Part shown: one piece after another, positions 8,616-17,400 of the stretch
Layout: each line of letters begins with the position of its first letter
How positions within the stretch are numbered: the stretch's first letter is position 1
From: JAAFJT01 sp043772905
Lineage (GTDB): Bacteria > Bacteroidota > Bacteroidia > Chitinophagales > Saprospiraceae
Length of the DNA: 28,846 nucleotides
Direction of reading: 5' to 3'
NCBI GenBank assembly: GCA_043772905.1
Contig: JAYVFS010000252.1
Span: forward strand, 1-28,846
Position numbers and translations under genes: made by a program
The notes under the pieces: model-generated
Database searches by the model: none
Told to the model about the DNA's origin: nothing
Seen by the model: only the letters and a program-made list of their open reading frames with translations

Positions 8616-8782
8616 GAATGAGGCTGTATCAAAAGGCAACGACTCTTTTTTTGTTCAGAATATTATTTCGATTCGGACACCATGTTCGGGGAACTTTCAA
8701 AGTTCCCCGAACATAAATGTCGTTCAATAAAATAATATTTGGTAGACAAAGTCAGTTCGTACCTTTTGAGACAGCCTCATTC
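8616..8782. mobile_element. MITE-like element of about 167 bp
   Basis: Terminal inverted repeats of 21 bp with one mismatch, GAATGAGGCTGTATCAAAAGG (8616-8636) and its counterpart at 8762-8782, enclose non-coding sequence. Nested inside are AATATTATTT / AAATAATATT and a perfect hairpin, ATGTTCGGGGAACTTT / AAAGTTCCCCGAACAT, around 8682-8714. No transposase is encoded. GGCTGTCTCAAAA-type ends occur on transposase-encoding insertion sequences, so a parent element elsewhere in the genome is likely. The element ends 8 bases before the start of the GH144 lipoprotein gene. No clear target-site duplication was seen. Confidence 0.75.
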
Positions 8783-8790
8783 CCAAAAAA

Positions 8791-10230
8791 ATGTCGTCAA
8801 TGAAAGCTAAACATCTACTCACGACTTTGTTTTTCTTCATTTTTCTGTTGGGTTGCGACCAAAAACCCACTATCCAAACCGTTCAAACGCCACCAAAAGA
8901 CAATCCTAAATTTTCGCTCGATGAGTTGGAACGCCGCACCTTTCGCTGGTTTTGGGATTTGGTGGACAAAAACTATCAAGTACCTGACCGTCATCCGCAA
9001 CGCGACTTTTCAAGCATCGCTGCTACGGGTTTTGGGCTAACGGCTTATTCTATTGGTGCTGAACGCGGCTATGTGACCCGCTCACAAGCGGCTGATAGAG
9101 TGGTCAAAACGCTGCGGGCTTTGTGGGCAATGCCACAAGGCGATGCCAAGGCGGGTGTGAGCGGTTACAAAGGCTTTTACTACCATTTCCTTGACCATGA
9201 AAACTCATTGCGCTTCAAAGAAGTGGAATTGTCCTCGATTGACACAGGCTTACTTATGGCAGGCGTGCTGTCTGTTATGTCCTATTTTGATAAAAAAAAC
9301 GACCCTATTGAAAAGGAAATACATGAATTAACAGAAAAGCTATACCAGCGTGTGGACTGGTCTTTTTTCTTAAATGACAACAAAAACCTCTCTATGGGCT
9401 ACCATCCCGGACGTGGTTTTTTGAAAGCGGAATGGATTGGTTACAACGAAGCGATGGTGCTACTTGTCATGGCGATTGGTTCGCCGACGCATCCGATTCC
9501 TGCCGATTGTTGGGATCGCTGGTGTGCACCTTACAAATGGGCAACCTATCAAGGACAAGCACACGTCAATTTTGAGCCGCTTTTTGGGCATCAGTACAGC
9601 CAAATGTATATTGATTTTAGGGACATCCAAGACCCTTATATGAAAGCCAAAGGCATTGATTATTTTGAAAACTCACGCCGTGCGACCCTTGCTCAACGCA
9701 GTTATGCCATAGAAAATCCAAACAGTTATAAAAATTACAGTGCAAACGAATGGGGCTTGACCGCTTGTAATGGTCCCCGTGACACCACTATCACCATCAA
9801 GGGCAAAAAACATAAGTTCTTTGAATATGGCGCACGAGGGGCAGCATCCATTCGTGTCGTTGACGATGGCACTATTGCCCCAACGGCTGTCGGTGGCTCG
9901 ATTCCTTTCGCGCCCGAAGTCTGCATTCCTGCCCTTGAAAATATGTGGAATAAATACTACAACACACCACTTGTGACTGAATACGGTTTCAAAGACGCTT
10001 ATAATCCGACTTATACTTTTTATTCAGTGAACAATATAAATCCAAACATTAATGAAAGTGGCTGGATTGACCGCGATTACCTCGGTATTGACCAAGGACC
10101 AATCGTTATTCAGATTGAAAACCATCGTTCAAACCTTGTTTGGAATTTGATGAAAAAGAATCCTTACATCGTAGCAGGTTTGAAGAAAGCAGGTTTTAAA
10201 GGGGGGTGGTTGGATATTGTTAAAAATTAA
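8791..10230 (+). CDS. Lipoprotein glycoamylase-fold hydrolase (GH144-type)
   Basis: This 479-residue protein has a lipoprotein signal ending FIFLLGC with Cys22 as the lipidated residue. A second ATG at 8800 gives a more typical MKAKHLL start and may be the true one. The rest is a single glycoamylase/GH144-type domain: TFRWFWDLV near 50, AATGFGLTAYSIGAERGYVTR at about 78-98, IGYNEAMVLLVMAIGSPT, NEWGLTACNGP and DQGPIVIQIENHR near the C-terminus. It shares these motifs with the T9SS enzyme at 3841 but lacks the FN3-like and sorting domains. Family members include endo-beta-1,2-glucanases and sophorose-releasing enzymes; which type this is cannot be read from the sequence. It probably acts at the outer membrane or in the periplasm, downstream of the secreted paralogue. 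A MITE ends just upstream. Confidence 0.87.
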   Translation: MSSMKAKHLLTTLFFFIFLLGCDQKPTIQTVQTPPKDNPKFSLDELERRTFRWFWDLVDKNYQVPDRHPQRDFSSIAATGFGLTAYSIGAERGYVTRSQAADRVVKTLRALWAMPQGDAKAGVSGYKGFYYHFLDHENSLRFKEVELSSIDTGLLMAGVLSVMSYFDKKNDPIEKEIHELTEKLYQRVDWSFFLNDNKNLSMGYHPGRGFLKAEWIGYNEAMVLLVMAIGSPTHPIPADCWDRWCAPYKWATYQGQAHVNFEPLFGHQYSQMYIDFRDIQDPYMKAKGIDYFENSRRATLAQRSYAIENPNSYKNYSANEWGLTACNGPRDTTITIKGKKHKFFEYGARGAASIRVVDDGTIAPTAVGGSIPFAPEVCIPALENMWNKYYNTPLVTEYGFKDAYNPTYTFYSVNNINPNINESGWIDRDYLGIDQGPIVIQIENHRSNLVWNLMKKNPYIVAGLKKAGFKGGWLDIVKN

Positions 10231-10242
10231 CGCATTACCCTT

Positions 10243-10320
10243 TTTTGTCATTCTGAACGAAGTGAAAGAACCAAAATAAAATAATATTCAGATTCTTTCA
10301 CTTCGTTCAGAATGACAAAA
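10243..10320. repeat. REP-like hairpin repeat, copy 1 (perfect 28-bp arms)
   Basis: Arms at 10243-10270 and 10293-10320 are perfect reverse complements, containing GTCATTCTGAACGAAGTG. The loop is 22 bases. It lies just after the GH144 lipoprotein gene and may act as a terminator or mRNA-stabilising element. Two more copies occur at 12667 and 28651. Confidence 0.9.
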
Positions 10321-10370
10321 ACTGCTCTCGATAGAAATCCTAAACATCTAAAATAAATCATCATAAATAT

Positions 10371-12638
10371 ATGAATATCAAACGTTTAAACATACTCATC
10401 TTACTCTTAACGAGTGCGACCATTCTCTTTGGACAAAGCCCAAAGAAGAAAAAAGCCACCCCTCAGTATAAAGACCCAATAGACCGAAAAGTAGATTCTG
10501 TCTTAAACAAAATGAACCTTGAAGAGAAAATAGGGCAACTCACCCTCTTCACCTCCGATTGGGACGTGACGGGCCCGACGATTCGTAAAGGTTATGCCGA
10601 CGACATCCGTTCAGGCAAATGTGGCAATATTTTCAACGCGCACACCGCCGATTACAACCGCAAATTGCAGGAAATAGCGATGAAGGAAACGCGCATGAAA
10701 ATCCCTTTACTCTTCGGTTACGATGTCATTCATGGCTACAAAACCATTTTTCCGATTCCACTTGGCGAGTCGGCGAGTTGGGATATGGCAGTCATTGAAA
10801 ACTCTGCTCGCATCGCTGCCGCAGAAGCTTCCGCCGCTGGTTTGCATTGGACGTATGCGCCTATGCTCGACATCTCGCGCGACCCACGTTGGGGGCGTTG
10901 TACGGAGGGGGCAGGCGAAGACGTGTACCTCGGTTCTATGATTGGTGCGGCTCGGACACGTGGTTTTCAAGGCAAAATAGGCTCTACTTCAAGCATTGCC
11001 GCTTGTGCTAAACACTTTGCGGCGTATGGGGCTGCCCAAGCGGGGCGTGATTATAACACCGTTGACATGTCCGAAATGAGTCTTTGGGAAACCTATTTGC
11101 CGCCTTTCAAAGCCAGTTTAGACGCAGGTGCTTTGACATTCATGACTTCTTTCAATGACATAAACGGCGTGCCTTCAACTGCAAATCATCACCTTTTGAC
11201 CGATATTCTTAGGAAAAAATGGGGTTTTAAAGGTTTTATCGTGACAGATTATACGTCTATCAATGAAATGGTCAATCATGGCAACGTAAAAGACGACAAA
11301 GACGCAGGCGAAAAATCCATCAACGCTGGCGTGGATATGGACATGCAAGGAGCGGTCTTTTACAATTATTTGCAAAAATCATTGGCGGAAGGTAAGGTCA
11401 ATATTCAAACTGTCAACGATGCGGTCAAACGCATTTTAAGAGTCAAGTTTCAACTCGGTTTGTTCGATGACCCTTATAAATTCAGCAATACGGATAGGGA
11501 AAAGCGGGTTGTTTTTTCAAAAGAAAACCGTGATGCGGCAAGAGATGCAGCCCGTAAAAGTATGGTTTTGTTAAAAAACAATGCTTTTACCCTACCCCTC
11601 AGTAAAAACATCAAAACAATCGCCGTTCTTGGTCCACTTGCCGATTCCAAAATTGATCTCATCGGTTCATGGTCGGGAGCGGGCGATGGCAATGCTTGCG
11701 TGAGCCTTTTGGAAGGCATTAAAGCTGCCCTACCCAATGCCAATATTTTGCACGCCAAAGGCTGCGATTTAGAAAATACCTTCCCTGCTATGAACCATCC
11801 CATGATGAACAAAGAGGGTTTTCCTGATGCGGTTAAAGCAGCGAATCAAGCCGATGCGGTCATCGTCGCAGTTGGTGAACGTGGTTGGATGACTGGTGAA
11901 GCCGCTTCTCGTGCTGACATTGGTTTGCCAGGCGTTCAAAAAGAATTGGTTTTGGAACTCATCAAAACGGGCAAACCCATCGTCGTTGTGCTGATGAATG
12001 GTCGTCCCTTGACCTTTCCAGAAGTTGCCGACAGTGCTTCGGCAATCTTAGAAACATGGTTTTCAGGTACAGAAGGCGGTCATGCCATAGCCGATGTGCT
12101 GTTTGGCGACTACAATCCTTCGGGCAAATTGCCGATGACGTTCCCACGTTCTGTCGGTCAAATTCCCTTGTATTATTGTCAAAAAAACACAGGTCGCCCT
12201 TTTGATGCCAATAATAAATACACATCAAAATACATGGATATGGCGAACACCCCTCAGTATCCGTTCGGTTTTGGCTTGAGTTATACGACTTTTGCCTACG
12301 AAAACCTAAAAGTTGACAAACCAATTTGGGGTTTTAAGGATAAACTAAATATCTCTGTTACATTGACAAATACAGGTACTCAAGATGGCGAGGAAGTGGC
12401 ACAACTCTATGTCCGCGATTTGGTCGGCAGTCTGACAAGACCGTTGAAAGAACTAAAAGGTTTTAAAAAAGTCTTTTTGAAACGCGGTGAATCGCAAATC
12501 ATTAACTTTACTTTGACAGCAGATGATGTCGCATTTTATCATCAAAATTTAGAGAAAAAAGCAGAAGCGGGGGACTTTGACATCATGGTTGGCGGCTCTT
12601 CTGATGCGGTTAAAACGGTGCGGGTGACGTTGAAATGA
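10371..12638 (+). CDS. GH3 beta-glucosidase (BglX-like)
   Basis: This 755-residue periplasmic enzyme has a signal peptide at 1-22 (ending TSATILFGQ). A GH3 N-terminal barrel starts near 35 (KMNLEEKIGQLTLF), with DPRWGRCTEGAGEDVYLGS, the KHFAAYGAA block, and the nucleophile segment GFIVTDYTS with Asp293. The GH3 C-terminal domain carries GEAASR (Glu510 is a candidate acid/base, inferred from position) and TPQYPFGFGLSYTTF. A C-terminal FN3-like domain follows at about 660-755. GH3 enzymes release glucose from the non-reducing end of beta-glucans; next to two GH144-type proteins, beta-1,2-linked oligosaccharides such as sophorose are the likely substrate. Length and domain order are normal. Three motif copies lie within the gene, one of them overlapping the conserved TPxYPFG block. 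Confidence 0.92.
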   Translation: MNIKRLNILILLLTSATILFGQSPKKKKATPQYKDPIDRKVDSVLNKMNLEEKIGQLTLFTSDWDVTGPTIRKGYADDIRSGKCGNIFNAHTADYNRKLQEIAMKETRMKIPLLFGYDVIHGYKTIFPIPLGESASWDMAVIENSARIAAAEASAAGLHWTYAPMLDISRDPRWGRCTEGAGEDVYLGSMIGAARTRGFQGKIGSTSSIAACAKHFAAYGAAQAGRDYNTVDMSEMSLWETYLPPFKASLDAGALTFMTSFNDINGVPSTANHHLLTDILRKKWGFKGFIVTDYTSINEMVNHGNVKDDKDAGEKSINAGVDMDMQGAVFYNYLQKSLAEGKVNIQTVNDAVKRILRVKFQLGLFDDPYKFSNTDREKRVVFSKENRDAARDAARKSMVLLKNNAFTLPLSKNIKTIAVLGPLADSKIDLIGSWSGAGDGNACVSLLEGIKAALPNANILHAKGCDLENTFPAMNHPMMNKEGFPDAVKAANQADAVIVAVGERGWMTGEAASRADIGLPGVQKELVLELIKTGKPIVVVLMNGRPLTFPEVADSASAILETWFSGTEGGHAIADVLFGDYNPSGKLPMTFPRSVGQIPLYYCQKNTGRPFDANNKYTSKYMDMANTPQYPFGFGLSYTTFAYENLKVDKPIWGFKDKLNISVTLTNTGTQDGEEVAQLYVRDLVGSLTRPLKELKGFKKVFLKRGESQIINFTLTADDVAFYHQNLEKKAEAGDFDIMVGGSSDAVKTVRVTLK
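10459..10468 (-). repeat. TACTGAGGGG interspersed motif, copy 10
   Basis: Four-G form just after the signal peptide of the GH3 gene, antisense, read as T-P-Q-Y. Confidence 0.9.
10901..10911 (+). repeat. One-mismatch relative of the motif (TACGGAGGGGG)
   Basis: It differs from the motif at one base and encodes the conserved C-T-E-G of the GH3 barrel. It may be coincidence dictated by the protein, or a decayed copy. Confidence 0.3.
11595..11604 (-). repeat. TACTGAGGGG interspersed motif, copy 11
   Basis: Four-G form in the GH3 gene, antisense, read as L-P-L-S at the start of the C-terminal domain. Confidence 0.9.
12250..12259 (-). repeat. TACTGAGGGG interspersed motif, copy 12
   Basis: Four-G form in the GH3 gene, antisense, read as T-P-Q-Y within the conserved TPxYPFG segment. 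Confidence 0.9.
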
Positions 12639-12648
12639 CCCCTCAGTA
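12639..12648 (-). repeat. TACTGAGGGG interspersed motif, copy 13
   Basis: Four-G form abutting the TGA stop of the GH3 gene; upstream flank in motif orientation is AAAAA. Confidence 0.9.
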
Positions 12649-12666
12649 TTTTTATTCACTTTACAC

Positions 12667-12748
12667 TTTTTTGTCATTCTGAACGAAGTGAAAGAATCTA
12701 AATGGAATATTATCCAGATTCTTTCACTTCGTTCAGAATGACAAAAAA
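12667..12748. repeat. REP-like hairpin repeat, copy 2 (perfect 33-bp arms)
   Basis: Arms at 12667-12699 and 12716-12748 are perfect complements and include GTCATTCTGAACGAAGTG. It fills most of the spacer between the GH3 and SGNH genes and ends 14 bases before the latter's ATG. Confidence 0.9.
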
Positions 12749-12762
12749 TCAAACAAAAAGAT

Positions 12763-13431
12763 ATGAAACAAATCTACTTTCTGCTCCTTGTTTTTATCCT
12801 TATTTTAGGAAAAACAACAGCACAAACAAACCCATTTGAGCCTGAAATCAAGGCTTTTGAAGCAAAAGACTCAATAAATGACCCTATTTCAGGTCAAATA
12901 TTGCTCTATGGCAGTTCCACACTGCGCCTTTGGGACAGCTATGCAGTAGACTTTGCCAACAAAAACTTGAAGGTCGTAAATCGCGGTTTTGGCGGTTCGC
13001 AAACGAGCGATGCCAATTTGTTTTTTGACCGCGTGGTTGTGCCGCACAAGCCTAAATACATCTTTTTTTATGAAGGCGACAACGACATCAACGCAGGCAA
13101 AAGCGTCGAAACGGCTTTTGAAGACACCAAAACCTTTGTAAAAAAGGTGAAAACACAATCACCCAATACCCGCATCGTCTTTTTTGCCATCAAACCCAGT
13201 CCGTCTCGGATTTTGCAGTTTGACAAACAAAAAGAATTTAATATCAAGCTTTGGAAATGGGTACAAGAAGAGAAAGGTTTGTATTTCATTGATACGTTCA
13301 ATCGGATGCTCGGCAGCGACGGCAAGCCCGATGCGAAACTTTTTAAAGCCGATATGCTGCACATGAACGCGGATGGTTATGCGATTTGGACAATACAAGT
13401 GCAGAAGTTCTTGAAAAGGTGGGAAAAATAA
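12763..13431 (+). CDS. SGNH/GDSL-family hydrolase
   Basis: This 222-residue protein has a signal peptide (MKQIYFLLLVFILILGKTTAQ). SGNH blocks are visible: block I LLYGSSTLRLW with Ser52 as probable nucleophile, block II NRGFGGSQ with the oxyanion Gly, block III YEGDNDI with the Asn, and block V DMLHMNADGY with Asp197 and His200. The complete set suggests an active esterase or acylhydrolase exported to the periplasm. In a glycan locus it could remove acyl substituents that block glucanases; that role is inferred from position only. It is codirectional with GH3 and separated from it by a REP-like hairpin. Confidence 0.85.
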   Translation: MKQIYFLLLVFILILGKTTAQTNPFEPEIKAFEAKDSINDPISGQILLYGSSTLRLWDSYAVDFANKNLKVVNRGFGGSQTSDANLFFDRVVVPHKPKYIFFYEGDNDINAGKSVETAFEDTKTFVKKVKTQSPNTRIVFFAIKPSPSRILQFDKQKEFNIKLWKWVQEEKGLYFIDTFNRMLGSDGKPDAKLFKADMLHMNADGYAIWTIQVQKFLKRWEK

Positions 13432-13465
13432 AACGTTGGCAAGGTTTCATAACCTTGCCAACGTT
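13432..13465. terminator. Perfect 15-bp hairpin between convergent genes
   Basis: AACGTTGGCAAGGTT (13432-13446), loop TCAT, then its exact complement at 13451-13465. It starts just after the SGNH stop and precedes the end of the convergent toxin gene, so it may act in both directions. T-runs are weak. Confidence 0.7.
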
Positions 13466-13474
13466 GAAAAGTCA

Positions 13475-13485
13475 CCCCCTCAGTA
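13475..13485 (-). repeat. TACTGAGGGG interspersed motif, copy 14
   Basis: Intergenic five-G form between the SGNH and toxin genes. It shares the longer string CCCCCTCAGTAAAATGAGT with copy 19. Confidence 0.9.
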
Positions 13486-13494
13486 AAATGAGTA

Positions 13495-13887
13495 TTAAAG
13501 GTCAGTGAATGGATTAAGATACTTCAAATCGGGGATTCTTTTAAAGTCACTATCGTTCCTTGAAATCAAAGTCATATCGTGCACAAGAGCGGTTGCAGCG
13601 ATGATGGCATCAGCCAATTTGATTCTACGCGCTTTTTTAATTTCAATCGTTTTCTCAACGACATCGCGTGTTAATTCAATGATAATAGAACCATCAATGA
13701 AGCCCTCATTAATCATAGACTCATATTCAGTAGATAAAGGATAACCAAGCGTTTCAATTTCTGTGATGACAGAGATATAGATGCCTTTATCTACTTCATC
13801 TTGCAAAAAAGCATTCGCTCTTTTTGGTAAAGAGCCGTTGCAAAAATAAATAACGGTATTGGTATCTAAGATATATCTCTCTATCAT
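13495..13887 (-). CDS. PIN-domain toxin (VapC-like)
   Basis: This 130-residue PIN-domain protein has the expected acidic residues: Asp8 in ILDTNTVIY, Glu43 in VITEIETLGY, Asp93 in KLADAIIAATAL, and Asp112/Asp114 in ISRNDSDF. VapC toxins are Mg-dependent ribonucleases that commonly cut tRNA or rRNA. Its start overlaps the stop of the upstream minus-strand gene by 4 bases (ATGA), so the pair is translationally coupled in the usual antitoxin-toxin order. It is antisense to the surrounding glycan genes. All acidic residues are intact, so the toxin appears functional. Confidence 0.88.
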   Translation of the reverse strand: MIERYILDTNTVIYFCNGSLPKRANAFLQDEVDKGIYISVITEIETLGYPLSTEYESMINEGFIDGSIIIELTRDVVEKTIEIKKARRIKLADAIIAATALVHDMTLISRNDSDFKRIPDLKYLNPFTDL

Positions 13888-14378
13888 TCACTGCGCCAGC
13901 TTTTGGTTAAAGAATCAATTTCATCGTTGGTCATTTTATGTTTATATGCGCCCATTAAAGTGCTTAATTTAACTCTTTTGCGCGGCGGTACGAAAGGAGA
14001 ATCACCACGCATACTACGAGCAATAGCGTCTATCTCATTGATAGATAAATCCGATTTTATTGCACCGCGTAGTTGCGTTAAATCAATCTTTTCACGGGGA
14101 TACCAAAAATCAGATTCATCAATAACTGGTGTCTTTTGAATATCAGATTCATCTGTTGGCTTCAGATTAGATTGAACATAAGGCGATGCTGCCGTTTCTT
14201 CAACGCCTTGCAAGTTTTCTTCAATAGGCGGATACAAAGGCGAAACCACAGACAGCTCGGTGGCAGAAGAAACGGTTTTTAAAATAATGACTTCAACTGC
14301 TGTATCATTGAATTCTGAAGGCAAATCAAGGGTTATTTGCCCATTTTTGACCGTTGTTTGAACTTTATAAGCATCCAT
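13884..14378 (-). CDS. Probable cognate antitoxin with duplicated C-terminal toxin-binding-like segment
   Basis: This protein is 164 residues from the ATG at 14378. A TTG six bases earlier is possible but less likely, because the ATG sits well downstream of the TAACTTTG element. The N-terminus (VQTTVKNGQITLDLPSEF) resembles small antitoxin DNA-binding domains of the DUF2281/AbrB-like kind, though the match is loose. A low-complexity acidic/proline middle follows. The C-terminus holds two related segments, LTQLRGAIKSDLSINEIDAI and LSTLMGAYKHKMTNDEIDSL, each followed by an RS/KS-W/M-R tail. These resemble the tail many VapB-type antitoxins use to block the toxin. It is longer than a typical antitoxin of 70-100 residues, apparently because of the duplication and linker. 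Confidence 0.7.
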   Translation of the reverse strand: MDAYKVQTTVKNGQITLDLPSEFNDTAVEVIILKTVSSATELSVVSPLYPPIEENLQGVEETAASPYVQSNLKPTDESDIQKTPVIDESDFWYPREKIDLTQLRGAIKSDLSINEIDAIARSMRGDSPFVPPRKRVKLSTLMGAYKHKMTNDEIDSLTKSWRSE

Positions 14379-14395
14379 AAGCAATGTATTTTAAA

Positions 14396-14403
14396 CAAAG
14401 TTA
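14396..14403 (-). promoter_or_regulatory. Probable -7 element (TAACTTTG) for the toxin-antitoxin pair
   Basis: Minus-strand TAACTTTG is an exact TAnnTTTG match, 17 bases before the antitoxin ATG, implying a very short leader. It lies in the spacer divergent from susC. Confidence 0.5.
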
Positions 14404-14421
14404 CACATTTTTCTATAAACC

Positions 14422-14428
14422 TACTTTC
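14422..14428 (+). promoter_or_regulatory. Weak -7 candidate (TACTTTC) for susC
   Basis: Near-match to TAnnTTTG about 50 bases upstream of the SusC ATG. No convincing -33 element. Confidence 0.3.
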
Positions 14429-14478
14429 ATGTTTCAATCCTCATACTTCATATTTTAATAACTAAACTTAACCGAATT

Positions 14479-17400
14479 ATGAAAAAACTAATATTCTCAC
14501 AGCTCTTACTCTTGTTCAGCGTCGTCGCCTTTGGGCAAACGATGACCGTACAAGGCAAAGTGACAGATGCCAAAACGAATGAAACCTTGATTGGTGCCAG
14601 TATCGTTGTTAAAGGCACGACAAATGGCACTTTGACGGATATTGATGGCTATTTCACACTCGATAAAGTGCCGCCAAATGGCACTTTGACCTTTTCTTAT
14701 GTCGGCTATATCGCGCAAGATGTAGCAGTCAGCAGTCAAAAAACCATCAATATTGTCCTTGAAGAAGAAGACGCAACATTGAGAGAACTCGTCGTCGTCG
14801 GTTACGGCACGCAGAAAAAAAGCGATGTGACAGGCGCCATTTCTTCGGTCAAAGGCAAGGATATTGCTTCCATAGCGACCCCCTCAGTAGCACAGGCTTT
14901 GCAAGGCAAAGTTGCAGGGGTTTTGGTCACACCTGCTTCGGGTTCACCTGGTGCAAGTGCGGTCATTCGCATACGTGGCACAGGGACATTGAACAATTCC
15001 AGCCCTTTTTACGTCATTGACGGTCTGTTGAGCGACGATATTTCGTTTGTTAGTCCAAACGATGTGGAGTCTATTGAGGTCTTGAAAGATGCTTCGGCAA
15101 CGGCTATTTATGGCTCGCGTGGGGCAAATGGCGTTATCATTGTCACAACAAAAAAGGGCAAATCGGGCAAACCTGTTATCGGTTTGTCGTCCTATTATGG
15201 CTCACAAGATTTGGTCAAAAAAATACCTTTGGCGAATGCCACTGAATATGCAACGCTTCGCAATCAAGCCGCTAAAAATGCAGGTTCAGCGACGATTCCC
15301 TACCCTAACCCCTCGTCCTTTGGCGAAGGAACGGACTGGCAAAACGAAATTTTCAGAACTGCACCCATGCAAAACGTCAACCTATCGGCTCGTGGTGGCA
15401 ATGATATGATGACATACAGCATCAGTGGTGACTACTTCAAACAAGAAGGTATTTTGCAAAATGGCGACTACGAACGCCTGTCGTTACGCATCAATAATGA
15501 GTATAAATTGAATAATTTTATCAAAATTGGACATAATCTGTCGTTGATTAATACAAAAAGTAACTACGCTCCTGGCACTATTTACAATGCTTACTATGCG
15601 CCGCCAACAATTGCACCGATTGACTCGGCTGGTAAATTTGGCAACACAACATCCGATGGTTCAGTTGGCAATCCTGTGGCGCAGCGGTATTATGAGCGTT
15701 ACAACAACGGGAGCGGCTTCCGTACTGCTGGTAATGCCTATATTGACATCAATTTGTTTAAAGGTTTGACGTATCGCTCCAATTTTGGTTTGGATTTATC
15801 GAACAACGAAGCGAAACGATTTCTACCCGTTTTCAGAGTGACGGATATTCAGAAAAACGATATCAACTCCCTCAGTGCTTCGCGCAGTAAAGGCATCAAT
15901 AAGTTGTGGGAAAACACCGCAACGTATGACAATACCTTCGGCAAACACCACATCAACCTCTTGGCGGGTGTGACCGCGCAAACCAACGACGATTGGTTTT
16001 TAGGTGGTTCAGCGACCAATTTACCAGGCGATGTGAACAACATTGATGGCAATATCAAAGATTTGCTCTATTTACGGGCAGGAACAGCGGGTTTTACCGT
16101 CACTGAAAGCAGCAACGGTTGGCGGATGTTTTCACAATTGTATCGCATCAATTATGCTTACAATGACAAATACCTTTTGACAGCTTCTACGCGAATTGAT
16201 AAATCTTCAAAATTTGGTAAAAACAAACGAACAGGCATTTTTCCTTCATTTAGTGTAGGTTGGCGATTGAAAGAAGAAGATTTTTTAAAAAACGTGGATT
16301 GGGTTTCTTCACTCAAGTTACGTGGCAGTTTTGGCGTTACGGGTAACGATAAGATTGACCAAAACTCAAAAAGCCCACCTGTGACCGATAAGCTCGATGC
16401 TATTTTTGGCGCAAGCGAAAAGTTTTTCCCTGGCGCAACGATTACCCGTTTGGCAAATCCAAACTTACATTGGGAAGAAACCAAGCAAGTAAACTTCGGT
16501 TTTGAAGCAGGTTTTCTCAATAATCGCTTGACAACTGAAATAGATTGGTACAAAAGGACGACTTCTGACATTTTGTCTGCTTTACCGATTCCAGGATTTA
16601 TCGGCGCATCTGACCCGCCTGTAGTCAATTCTGCTTCGGTTTTCAATCAAGGTTTTGACATCAATTTGGGTTGGCGTGACCGTATCAAACAAGGTTTTGG
16701 CTACAATGTCAATGTCATTGTCTCAACCGTTCACAATGAAGTCATTGATTTGGGCGAAGGCAAAACAGAGATTTTTAGCGGCGGCGTAGGCGAAGGCGGC
16801 AAACTCGGCACACGGACGGTTGACAGTCTGCCCATCGGTGCCTACTATGGTTACAAAGTCGCAGGCGTTTATCAGAATGCAGAAGACTTGGCGAAATACC
16901 CTAAACGTGTGGGCGAAACGCCCGGTAAAGACGTTTTTGCAGGTGATTTGCGCTATGCCGACTTAAATGGTGATGGTGTTATAACAGACAAAGACCGCAC
17001 GTATTTAGGCAGTCCAATACCTACTTTAACTTATACACTCAACCTTGGGGCAGACTATAAAGGCATTGATTTCTCGATCCAAATCAGTGGCGTAACAGGT
17101 AATAAAGTGATGAATGCCAAACGTTTAGCGCGTTTTTCAACAGGTAATTTTGAAAAAACATTCCTCAATGGTTGGAATGGCGAAGGCACAAGCAACTTTG
17201 AGCCACGTGTGACGATAGGCGGACGCAACTATGAAGTGTCTGACCGTTTTATTGAAGACGGTGCGTTTACCTCAATCCGCAATGCACAAATCGGCTACAC
17301 TTTACCCCTCAGTATTGTCCGTAAAATTAAAATGTCCAGCTTCCGTATTTATGTGGCAGCAACGAACCTGAAAATGTGGACAAAATACACAGGCTACACG

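Noticed and set aside
14379..14384. TTG start adding two residues to the antitoxin
   Set aside because: The ATG at 14378 is a standard start and lies at a suitable distance from the TAACTTTG element.
15309..15318. CCCCTCGTCC in susC as a further motif copy
   Set aside because: It lacks the CAGTA half of the motif and is probably unrelated.
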